Assembly: GCA_016711705.1 (NCBI GenBank)
Contig: JADJSK010000007.1
Location: 62,001-126,000, forward strand
Length of the DNA stretch: 64,000 nt
From: Candidatus Brachybacter algidus
Lineage (GTDB): Bacteria; Bacteroidota; Bacteroidia; Chitinophagales; Saprospiraceae
Direction of reading: 5' to 3'
Position 1 is the first letter of the stretch. Each line of letters opens with the position of its first letter. Below are positions 52,951 through 62,700 of this stretch, piece after piece. The position numbers and the translations under genes were made by a program. The notes beneath the pieces are model-generated. The model searched no databases and had not been told where the DNA came from. It saw nothing but the letters and a program-made list of their open reading frames with translations.

Positions 52951-53302
52951 ATCATATTGGTTAGTAAAAATGTCCCAATCAAAACAAGTACCTATATTAA
53001 TTAAGTTTTTATTTTTCCACTGTTTTAAAAAAATTCTGACCCTGCTTCCCCTAGTTCATATTCTTCAAAAATAGTCCATTTAACGAATATAATACTAAAA
53101 ATTAATGAAAATGATCAAATTTTTTCCATTGATTATATTGATTCATTATGTATATTATAAGTTAACCCTGCTTGGATGGGATTTAGATGTATATAATCCA
53201 TTGTATTTAGTTCTCACAGTAAAGTCTTGATTTATAATAGTAAGCATCAATAATATTTCGTTTTGGAAGTTCACGAAAGGAAAAGCACTAATTAAAATTC
53301 AC
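52951..53302. other. Intergenic with a possible 41-aa ORF
   Basis: About 350 AT-rich bp. A plus-strand frame at 53105-53230 starts ATGAAAATG and encodes a mostly hydrophobic 41-residue peptide; without context I leave it unconfirmed. Confidence 0.25.
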
Positions 53303-54538
53303 TCATTTTGCTACTGTAACACTTCCAGATTTAACTTCCTTACTTCCAGTAAAGTTATTTTTATAAACTACATAATAAACATACACTCCATTATCAACTT
53401 CTTGTCCTTTATATGTGGCGTCCCATGTAAAATTTGAATTCGAACTGTATTTTACGCCCCCCCACCGATCATAAATGTGTAACTCCTGGATTTCGGCGTT
53501 TGACCAACTGCCTTCAAAGATGTCATTAATGCCATCATAATTTGGGCTGATTACATTAGGGAAGAAAATTTTAGGTAGTTCCATCTCTGTTCTAATATTT
53601 ACAATGCAGCTGTCAGAGCACACTCCATTTTCGACAGAAACTATACAGAGATATTGTTTAATTGCTCCAAATCTCAAAATAGGTTGTTCACAATCATCAC
53701 ATGAAAGGCCTTCTGAAGGTTTCCATTTATAAATATCTCCTTTCACACATGAATTAATTAATGTATCTCTACCGTACATTCCTACAAAATGAGTTTCAAT
53801 TCCATCCTGTTTTATTGGAGCTTTGAACACTTCAATAGTGTTATATTTAATTAAAGTATCAATTCCTTGATCGTTTTTTACCGATAATGACACCTGGTAT
53901 ATACCTGGAATATTATACTCAATGCATGGAGGATTCCTGCCTGACCAAAAAGAAGGTTTGCCGCCTTCAAATTTCCACTCCCACTCATCAGGATGCCTAA
54001 AAGATGAATCTGAAAATTGAACAAAATTATTTTGGCAAACAATTTCCTTGTCTTGGATGAAAAATGCTTCTGGTGGACATTTTTTCACAATCAAATAGAA
54101 AGTTTCTGTATACCATGATTTGAAGGAAGGCTGACCTGATGGGAAATTTGTTACAAATCTGTGTAATGTTACAATTTCTAATGTTGTTATTATAGGAAAA
54201 CAGATGGATGGAGAATTTTCCATGCTGATTTTAGGTAACCCGGTTTGAAACTCCCAAATTATTGTGTCTTCCAATATTGCTTCAGTTGGATCTAATGTAA
54301 AATCTAGGCTAATTACTTGAAAACATGCACCTTCACACAACTCATACGCAAATTGAGGTTGAGTTCCGGTACCAATAGTATCTACCTTTCCATCTGAATT
54401 AATAATCCCCACACCAACACGACCGATCGCCTGAGTAAATGATTTTTGAGTAAATATTATAATAATAAAAATAATAATAATAAACAAGTGCCATAAATGA
54501 TGGCACTTGTTAGTTCTATATAATGAATGGTTGATCAT
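53303..54538 (-). CDS. PKD-containing T9SS type B cargo protein
   Basis: A 411-aa protein. A hydrophobic N-terminus (LWHLFIIIIFIIIIFTQKSFTQ) acts as signal peptide. Residues ~160-235 are a PKD domain (VQFSDSSFRHPDEWEWKFEGG ... GIYQVSLSVKNDQG). The last ~85 residues are a type B T9SS domain (FFPNVISPNYDGINDIF, IYDRWGGVKY, WDATYKGQEVDNGVYVYYV). Its ATG overlaps the stop of the upstream type A cargo gene by one base, so the two are co-translated. Role: surface or secreted protein of unknown target; the function of the pair is not known. Confidence 0.85.
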   Translation of the reverse strand: MINHSLYRTNKCHHLWHLFIIIIFIIIIFTQKSFTQAIGRVGVGIINSDGKVDTIGTGTQPQFAYELCEGACFQVISLDFTLDPTEAILEDTIIWEFQTGLPKISMENSPSICFPIITTLEIVTLHRFVTNFPSGQPSFKSWYTETFYLIVKKCPPEAFFIQDKEIVCQNNFVQFSDSSFRHPDEWEWKFEGGKPSFWSGRNPPCIEYNIPGIYQVSLSVKNDQGIDTLIKYNTIEVFKAPIKQDGIETHFVGMYGRDTLINSCVKGDIYKWKPSEGLSCDDCEQPILRFGAIKQYLCIVSVENGVCSDSCIVNIRTEMELPKIFFPNVISPNYDGINDIFEGSWSNAEIQELHIYDRWGGVKYSSNSNFTWDATYKGQEVDNGVYVYYVVYKNNFTGSKEVKSGSVTVAK

Positions 54539-56130
54539 TATTCCATTTTAATTATTTTCCCTACAGAAACAGTTCCATCATTTCTCCTAATTTGGTAGAA
54601 ATATACTGAACTCATCCAATTACTTGTATTAAACGTATAGTTATCTGAATTCGATTCAAAATTACCAACTATCTTTTGATTAAGATCGTAAATTAAAATT
54701 ACCGACTTTTCGCCTAAATGAGTGAAGGTTAATTCATTCTTAAAGGGGTTAGGATAATTTTCAATTTTATTGGTCAATTCTTCACTAAATGCTTCATTTA
54801 TATTACTTACAATATTTTCATTCATAAAAGTTTCAGGTTTTTCATTAGAAATATCCAAAAGGTCACCTAATTCTTTTGTTAATGGATTTGATAGGTTTAG
54901 CTTAAAATATGAAAATTGAGAAGCTGCAGTATTACAATTATTTTGCACCGAAACAGTAAGTCTGTAATAAATGTATCCGTGATTAATCCCCCAAACAAGA
55001 GGCCAAGAGGTAAAAGTGGGTATCGAAAGACCAGGATATGAATCAAATGTGGCATTAGCTGGTGCAGGAAGTCTATTTATTTGCACATCTGGAATACCTC
55101 CTGAAAGTGGCGTAGCGTATGCTCCGGAGTATACTGTTACCCAAGGTCCAGAAGTTGTTTTAGATGCTTCCAAAGAAATGTTAAATTGAGATACTGCATA
55201 AGTGGCATTCCTAGCCGCATTAAAATTTACAGATGAATAAGTCAACAATGGAGCTGACCCAATTATGGTTGTCGGAGCTGTATACCCGCCATTTACAATT
55301 TCTAGATTTGTGGATGCAGCAGCACCAGAAACACTTATACACCGGTAAATTATAGCGGCAGAGCAGTATGCTACCCCTGTATTACTAATTGTTATTTTTA
55401 GTTTAAATGTTTTACCATTATTTCCAGAATTTATTATCGGAGTGTTAGTGTTGAAGTTGGGAAGTTCAACATAATTTTGCATTATTCCTCCAGAATATAC
55501 TGCATTCAGATTATAAGTTAGTCCAGAAGTATAAGTTGGAGAAGCCCCACATCCTAATGCAGTAACATCAGCATAATCGACTTTAATCGTGTAGGTTCTG
55601 CATTCTGTAATATTTGAAAAATCAATTCTAAATGGCCAAAAAGATTTACATGAATATACTGGGGTCGTAGATGAAGGATCAAGGGTAAAACCATCTACCT
55701 TTAAACTTGTTGGCGTATTGGTATTTTGTACTTGAGATTGTGTCACTTCTTTTGGAAATGAAGTCCCATTTGCATCAATTGTTAAGGGTACACTATTACT
55801 CCCTATATATTTGTAACCTGATGAATATGGTAAATTCTCAAGCTTCACATATAAATAATAAATTAAATCGTACTGCCCAGGAGCAGCGTTAAAAACCCCA
55901 TTTGTTGCAACTGGAAAGATTGCGCTTGAAATGTCTAAAACGCTCTGTTTGCCTCCTCCAGCTACTGATGTTACTACTACATTTAATAAATTTATTGTTT
56001 TGTAATGATTTAGAACTACCGCCCCAGTTGAATGATTTATCACTTTAAAATACAAGGTTCCCGACCAATCAACTGTACTTGGAACAGAAGGTGCTTCAAC
56101 AGGAGTCCAACTATAAACTTTATTCTCCAT
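54538..56130 (-). CDS. T9SS type A cargo protein, main part (N-terminus in another frame)
   Basis: A 530-codon frame that has a type A T9SS C-terminal domain (NYPNPFKNELTFTHLGEKSVILIYDLN ... SVYFYQIRRNDGTVSVGKIIKME) but no signal peptide at its nominal ATG 56130. Just upstream, frame 56120-56260 encodes one. The body (SSTTPVYSCKSFWPFRIDFSNITECRTYTIKV ...) is beta-rich and Ser/Thr/Asn-rich; I recognise no family. The frames disagree by one base (a one-base excess or two-base loss in ~56117-56138). Co-translated with the type B gene that follows. Confidence 0.75.
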   Translation of the reverse strand: MENKVYSWTPVEAPSVPSTVDWSGTLYFKVINHSTGAVVLNHYKTINLLNVVVTSVAGGGKQSVLDISSAIFPVATNGVFNAAPGQYDLIYYLYVKLENLPYSSGYKYIGSNSVPLTIDANGTSFPKEVTQSQVQNTNTPTSLKVDGFTLDPSSTTPVYSCKSFWPFRIDFSNITECRTYTIKVDYADVTALGCGASPTYTSGLTYNLNAVYSGGIMQNYVELPNFNTNTPIINSGNNGKTFKLKITISNTGVAYCSAAIIYRCISVSGAAASTNLEIVNGGYTAPTTIIGSAPLLTYSSVNFNAARNATYAVSQFNISLEASKTTSGPWVTVYSGAYATPLSGGIPDVQINRLPAPANATFDSYPGLSIPTFTSWPLVWGINHGYIYYRLTVSVQNNCNTAASQFSYFKLNLSNPLTKELGDLLDISNEKPETFMNENIVSNINEAFSEELTNKIENYPNPFKNELTFTHLGEKSVILIYDLNQKIVGNFESNSDNYTFNTSNWMSSVYFYQIRRNDGTVSVGKIIKME

Positions 56131-56260
56131 AATTATAGATTAATTGAGCCTGTCCACAGGTAGTTCCACATTGAGATTCCAAGTATGGAGAAATAGCGTG
56201 AGCCGTATTTGAATTATAGATAATAATAATTGCAAAAATTAAGAATTTAACATTTTTCAT
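56120..56260 (-). CDS. Signal-peptide fragment of the T9SS type A cargo gene
   Basis: 46 codons from ATG 56260: a signal peptide (MKNVKFLIFAIIIIYNSNTAHA), then ISPYLESQCGTTCGQAQLIYNYGE and a stop. The downstream frame continues ENKVYSWTPVEAP, which reads naturally after it. A real, short, secreted peptide is possible, but a broken N-terminus of the next gene is more likely. Confidence 0.6.
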   Translation of the reverse strand: MKNVKFLIFAIIIIYNSNTAHAISPYLESQCGTTCGQAQLIYNYGE

Positions 56261-56962
56261 TATTTTAATTTTTTGAATTTAAAAATACACATAAAGGAGG
56301 TTAAGCACAACCATTCAGTTCACGCGATCAGCGCAAACAATACATCATCGACCTATAATTATAGATCGCAGTAAGAAAATCAATGTTCAAAAGAGTTGAA
56401 CATAATTCAGTGTAAAATATGTGGTGTGTGTATTAGGTGATTTAAAAATCATGCTAAGATCAATGTAAAAAGTTAATTATTTTATGGGTTAAGAGTTATT
56501 GTTAAAATGTTATTCATTATTATATTCCAAATCTGGATGTACTTAATATCCCTTTTTGATAATGAACACAAATTAGACATTATTAACTGAACCAAATGTA
56601 AAATTTTCTTTACATGTAATTAAGTTGGCCTCACTGACATCAAAATGTATTTTAATGTTTATTATGTTTTCAAAAATAATCGAATAGAAAATAAATAATA
56701 GTAAATAAATGTAAAATAATTATGCATTTAATTTAATTTTTAAAAATATCATATTTCGTAAAATTATATATGTTAATGTGTGAAAATTTAAGATTCTCCC
56801 TTGAGTTGCATATCTTTTCAGACTGATCTTTAAGAATTCAGCATATTTTCGAAATATATATGAGCTTCGATCAATATAAAAAAACGACTCTTAAATTATC
56901 TACTCAATTATTTGAAATGAATTCTCTACTATTGTGTAAGAATAAAAACTAGAAACATAATC
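56261..56962. other. Gene-free 700-bp A/T-rich interval
   Basis: No ORF, repeat family member or hairpin with a T-tract was found between the divergent cargo operon and GH92. Base composition is strongly A/T. Confidence 0.45.
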
Positions 56963-59215
56963 ATGAATCGCATTTTAAAAATTATACTTCTCAACTCATT
57001 GGCGGTATTAACCCTATTTCCAAGCACTGTTATTTCCCAGAAAACCAACAAGTCAGCTATAGATTTTGTCAATCCATTCATCGGCACTGCTAACCATGGC
57101 CACGTCTTTCTGGGCGCCAATGTTCCGTTTGGAGGTGTTCAATTAGGGCCGGTGAACATAGACAAAGGATGGGACTGGTGTAGTGGTTATAATTATGCGA
57201 GTAAGGAAATTCTTGGATTCACACACACGCATCTGAGTGGCACCGGCATCGGCGATTGGAATGATATTTTACTGCTGCCTGCTACCGGAAAAGTTAAAGT
57301 TAAACCAGCAAATAAAGATGAATTATCGGACGGATATGGATCTTCTTTTTCTCATAATCAGGAGATCTGCAAGCCCGGATTTTACAGTGTTTTCTTAAAA
57401 GATTATAACGTTAAAGTTGACTTGACTACTACTAAAAGAGTGGGTATGCATCGATATACTTTTGTTGAAAATAACAATTCACATATCGTCCTGGATCTCG
57501 CTTTCGGTACAGGGTGGGATAGTCCTGTCGAAACTCATATTGAAGTGGTAAATGATTCCATCATCACTGGATATAGACAGTCGAAAGGTTGGGCTAAAAA
57601 CCAACAAGTTTATTTTGCAATTAAACTATCACAAAGGCTGCAATCTTTTCAATTATATGATGACTCAATTTCAATCGATGGAAGTAAACTAACAACTGTT
57701 CGTGCAAGAGCAATTATAAAATTTGCATTGCAAAAAGAAGAAGTTGTGATGGTTAAAGTTGGAATTTCGGCAGTCAGTTCAGAGAATGCTTTGCTAAATA
57801 TGCAAACAGAAGTACCCGGCTGGAATTTTGACAAAGTAAAAACTAATGCTTCTGATGCCTGGAACAAGGAATTGTCCACCGTAGAATACGATGCATCACG
57901 TGATCTGAAGACTATATTTTATACAGCCTTATATCATGCTTATTTTTTTCCATCTGCCTATGATGATGTCAATGGCCAGTATCGAGGCAGCGATCAGAAA
58001 GTATATTCCGGTGACGGTAAGCCAAATTACACGTTGTTTTCACTTTGGGATACTTATCGCGCCTTGCATCCTTTATTGACGATCACTCAGTCCGGAAGGA
58101 TCGATGACATTATTAATTCTATGCTTAATATATATAAGCAACAAGGTAAGCTGCCGGTGTGGCATTTGTCCGGGAATGAAACTAATACGATGGTCGGATA
58201 TAGTGCAGTGCCTGTGGTCGTGGATGCTTATATGAAAGGGCATAGGGGATTTGATGCGAATCTGGCTTATGAAGCAGTGAAACAGTCAGCTATGCAAAAG
58301 ATTAACGGCATTCAATACATTCAGAAATTAGCATTCATTCCAGCCGATTCTGTCAATGAATCAGTCGCCAAAGCATTGGAATATGCCATCGATGATGCTT
58401 GTATTGCTTTGATGGCGAAATCTATGGGCAAGACAGAGGATGCTGCATACTATGATAAAAGAGCGAAATTGTATAAATTATATTTTGATTCTAATACAAA
58501 ATTTATGCGTGGAAAGTTGGCGAATGGACAATTCCGTGCTCCATTTAGTCCATTCGAAGCCAAACATCGAGAGAATGATTATTGTGAAGGCAACGGCTGG
58601 CAATACACGTGGCTCGTGCCTCAGGATGTGCATGGTTTGATCAAACTTATGGGAGGTGACAAATATTTTACAAATAAACTTGACTCCTTATTTAATGCAA
58701 GTGGATCGATGGGGGAAGAAGCCAGTCCGGATATTTCGGGATTAATCGGTCAATATGCGCAGGGCAATGAACCAAATCATCATATACCCTATTTGTATAA
58801 TTTCGCAGGTGAGCAATGGAAGACAGCGTCCATGACGAGAACATTGATGGATAGTATGTATACTTCCCAACCTGATGGATTATGTGGTAATGAAGATGCG
58901 GGTCAGATGAGCGCTTGGTATGTGATGTCTGCTATGGGATTCTACCAGGTGCATCCCGGGAATGGTGTATATGTCATCGGAAGCCCAAGAATGGAAGATC
59001 TTAAACTACATCTGCCAAATGGTAAGATATTCGAAATACATGTCTTGAGAAAAGATCCGAAAGATAAATATATCAGAGGGATCACGTTTAATAATCAGCC
59101 TTACCTGAAGTCCTATATTACGCACAGTGATATTATGAAAGGAGGAAAAATGGTGATACAGATGCATAAGGATCCAAATATGGAGTTTGGAAAGTCTGAG
59201 GCGGATAGACCATAA
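56963..59215 (+). CDS. GH92-family alpha-mannosidase
   Basis: A 750-aa exported glycosidase: signal peptide (IILLNSLAVLTLFPSTVISQ), then the GH92 start block IDFVNPFIGT, GFTHTHLSGTGIGDWND and YSVFLKDYNVKVDLT. The general-acid region is WHLSGNETNTMVGYSAVPVV (Glu406) and the base region GNEDAGQMSAWYVMSAMGFY (Glu644/Asp645). Family enzymes are calcium-dependent exo-alpha-mannosidases that invert configuration and act on N-glycans or yeast mannan. No SusCD pair is next to it, so it stands outside a classical PUL. Length and motifs are complete. Confidence 0.95.
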   Translation: MNRILKIILLNSLAVLTLFPSTVISQKTNKSAIDFVNPFIGTANHGHVFLGANVPFGGVQLGPVNIDKGWDWCSGYNYASKEILGFTHTHLSGTGIGDWNDILLLPATGKVKVKPANKDELSDGYGSSFSHNQEICKPGFYSVFLKDYNVKVDLTTTKRVGMHRYTFVENNNSHIVLDLAFGTGWDSPVETHIEVVNDSIITGYRQSKGWAKNQQVYFAIKLSQRLQSFQLYDDSISIDGSKLTTVRARAIIKFALQKEEVVMVKVGISAVSSENALLNMQTEVPGWNFDKVKTNASDAWNKELSTVEYDASRDLKTIFYTALYHAYFFPSAYDDVNGQYRGSDQKVYSGDGKPNYTLFSLWDTYRALHPLLTITQSGRIDDIINSMLNIYKQQGKLPVWHLSGNETNTMVGYSAVPVVVDAYMKGHRGFDANLAYEAVKQSAMQKINGIQYIQKLAFIPADSVNESVAKALEYAIDDACIALMAKSMGKTEDAAYYDKRAKLYKLYFDSNTKFMRGKLANGQFRAPFSPFEAKHRENDYCEGNGWQYTWLVPQDVHGLIKLMGGDKYFTNKLDSLFNASGSMGEEASPDISGLIGQYAQGNEPNHHIPYLYNFAGEQWKTASMTRTLMDSMYTSQPDGLCGNEDAGQMSAWYVMSAMGFYQVHPGNGVYVIGSPRMEDLKLHLPNGKIFEIHVLRKDPKDKYIRGITFNNQPYLKSYITHSDIMKGGKMVIQMHKDPNMEFGKSEADRP

Positions 59216-59777
59216 TTTGCAGCGGGTAAATCATTCAATAACTATTTTTTCTACCCAACAAGTATTGAATTTACCTTATTATATTACATTTTTATTTAAT
59301 ACAACTATTTTGCCAGGTAGCAATTCCATTCTTGAGAATCCTCCTTTAGGGCTTATTTTTATGAATTAAACCATGCTGCACCAAGGCATCCGGCGAATCA
59401 ACTTCATATCCATTATTTCATTATATATTATAAAATTATTTAATATTTAATTATTCGGTGGTATTGTGAGCTCAAACATATTACATAATTTTGTCATATC
59501 TAAAGAATGAATAATTAGAGATATATAATTAAGTATATTTTCTAATATCTAAGAATAATTTTTTAATAGAACCGTGAAGCCGGTCATTCGTGGCCGGCTA
59601 CTATTAAAAAGTAAGAATAAGCGTTTTCCCAAAAACAGTATTCAATCCCGGACTTTACCGGTATGATATATTTTGTAATAAGGTTTCTTGTCCAAAGGGT
59701 AGTAAAAGTATTATCCTTTGGCCTTTTTCACTTGCAGAATAGGTCATTATTCATTTAAGTAAACTACAGTTAGAATT
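59216..59777. other. Intergenic, ~560 bp, with hairpins
   Basis: Contains an AGCCGG...CCGGCT inverted repeat near 59578-59599 and the stronger hairpin at 59692-59728. No ORF or repeat-family match. Confidence 0.45.
59692..59728 (+). terminator. Candidate terminator or leader hairpin
   Basis: CCAAAGGGTAGTA and TATTATCCTTTGG form a 13-bp stem (three G-U pairs), loop AAAG, then CC and five T residues. It lies 50 nt before the next start, so it could end a transcript from GH92 (476 nt away) or act as an attenuator. Confidence 0.5.
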
Positions 59778-62700
59778 ATGAAGTTTTTACAAAGAAAAGG
59801 CAAAGCGATTGACAGGTTCATGGTCTTTGATTTAGTTTGGGTGGCTTTAATGGGCGTCCTGTTTATACAGAACACCTTCAGCGAATTACCTCAGTCTAAA
59901 AAGCAACAGGAAGAACTTCCTGTTATTTCTATTTCAGCCACAGCACAGGCGGCTGCTTTGAATTGCCTGGCAGGGGTGAACATTTCAATTAGCCAAAGCG
60001 GCACGTCCCAGATCACGCCTGGATATTTTGTTACTCCTACATATATTAACTTTGCATCCCTACAATTATCCATTGTTGGAAGGCCGGCGCCGATTATTGA
60101 TTGTGATGATGTGGGGCATTTTCTCACAGCAGTTATTTATGATCCTATCGCTGACCAGACTTGTTCTACACAATTCTTTGTGGAAGATAAAATGCCACCA
60201 ACGTTTGAATGTGCTACTAAAGAATTGCCATGCGGTATAGAAATATATAGTATACAGCCTCCATATACCGAATTGGTGACTGTTACTGACAATTGCACCA
60301 ATCCGCCCACCGTGACTATTCTAAGTCACACAGAAAAAAACTATACTTGTCCATCTCCTTATACCTTTGAAATAGTCAGAACCTACAAAGCCACTGACGC
60401 TTCAGGCAATTCAGCTACCTGCCAGGATACCGTAAGGTTCTTGCGACCAGTATTAGATGAGATCGTATTTCCTAACGATACTACGATGAGTTGCAGTGAA
60501 TTTAGCCAGGATACTTCCGTCACAGGTGAACCGACCTGGATGGGATATCCTTTGAGAGGCGTCTGTTATACTTGGTTTGGTAAAGTGGATAAAACAATTC
60601 CAATGGGCTGTCCGGGTAGATTCAAAATTAGAAGAATCTGGACAGTAATGGATGAATGTAATAATACTCCTAGTGCACGTGATACTCAATTCATCATGTC
60701 CATTGATACTACAGCTCCTATTATTTTTTGTCCTGCAGATACTACAATCGGTCTCACTCAGGATCTATGTGTAGCCAATTATTCTTTTCCGGCTGTGATA
60801 GCTACAGATAATTGCAGCAATAATGTAACATTTTCATTCCGTGTGGATGGATTACTGGTATTTAACACCTCTACTTCGCTCCTCATCGGTGAGCATATCA
60901 TTGAAGTCAGAGCAAATGATGGATGCAACAATTCGTCTACCTGCACTTATAATGTGACTGTCGAAGATCAACAAGCTCCATACCTTACTTGCCATAATAT
61001 AAATGTCGGGCTAGGAAATACGGAGACAGGCATCGTATGTGCCGATAGCCTGGGCTTTGATTATTCTGACAATTGCGCAGGTCCATTAACTATTTCCATT
61101 AAAAAGTCAACCGATAATTCATACACAAATTGTGTAACATATACATGTGATGAAGTCGGTCAAGTTAATACACTTGATTTTAAAGTGTGCGACCAATATG
61201 GTAACTGCACTACTTGCTCATTTACTGTAACAGTGCAAGACAAAGAGTTTCCTCAGATTAATTGTGGTGCTGATGTAGACATCGAACTTACATGTTTCCA
61301 AACCGATACCCTCAATCCTGAGAATTATCTACCAACTGCCACGGACAATTGCGGTGATCCTGTGATCACATGGTTGGTAAACTCTGTGTTGGACTGTAAT
61401 AATGAAGGTACAATTGACATTGTTTACACAGCTACAGATGCTGGAGGCAACTCAGCGTCCTGCACTAAAACATTTAATGTAACCAATCCAAACGCATTGG
61501 ATGAAGGAGACATTATATGGCCTGCTGATCTGGATATGGCTGGTTGCAATCCTAATATAAATGATACAAGCGTCACAGGATATCCAATACTTTTAGGAGA
61601 ATTCTGCAATGAAATTGATATTTTTTCAGCCAATGTAGACACGACGATCAATGGGGATGGATGCGCTGTATATGTCAAACAATATACAGTGATTGATTCT
61701 TGTATTTTCTTACTTTCCGGAGGAACTGATGGAAAGTTCGTTCATCTTCAGAACATTACAGTCACTGGGGCTACAGCACCGAATCTTATAGTACCACCAA
61801 ATGTAACGATAGAGCCAACTAATATCAATAATTGTACAGCTCAGGTCGATCTTGCCTTAGCCACCGCCACAGGTTGTGGTCAGCCGATCGTTATCACTAA
61901 TAGCTTTAATAATGGCGGTGCAAATGCAGACGGGATTTATCCATTTGGGGTGACACTTGTTACTTTTACTGCTACCAATTCATGTGGTCTTACAACTATA
62001 GGTGTAACTACTGTCACAGTGGAATATGAAAGCAATGATCTATTGATATGCCCTCCTGGTTTTGATGTGTCATGTATGATGGAATTTAATCCAAATAATT
62101 TACCTGCACCTACCATAATGAATGTTTGTGGTACCTACGATCTGGACACTTTGATCACAGGAAATGTAAGTGTATGTGGCAATTCAATTTTGACTGTTAC
62201 ATATAGTATTTTAACAAATGATGGCAGAACTGACCAATGCAGCTTTAATATAAATGTCATGGGGACTACTCCATTGACAGAAGCTAATATAGAATGGCCG
62301 GACAGCCCGATCACTATTGAATGCAGTGGCAGTATAGACCCCGACTCTTTAGGCAGTTTCCCTGTGATAAATGTTGGAGATGGATGTACTATGTCTTCAG
62401 TGAGTTACACTGATACACCATCAGATCCGTTGGATATTGATGCCTGTTCAGCCATTGATAGGCTTTGGACTGTAATAGATAGTTGCAACTATGTACCTAA
62501 TACACAAAATGGAGTATTTACATTTCTTCAGCATATAGATATAATTGATAATATGGGGCCTCAGATCACTAATTACAATGATGGTGACACGATACTTTCT
62601 CCATTAACGTTGGATGATTGTAAGAAAATGGTAGATCTAAGCAACTTGATTATATCTGATTGCTCTCCTTTGGCGATAGCTACTAATGATTATCCGGGAG

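Noticed and set aside
53105..53230. 41-codon frame with hydrophobic residues
   Set aside because: Plausible as a small membrane peptide but no terminator, promoter or neighbour supports it.
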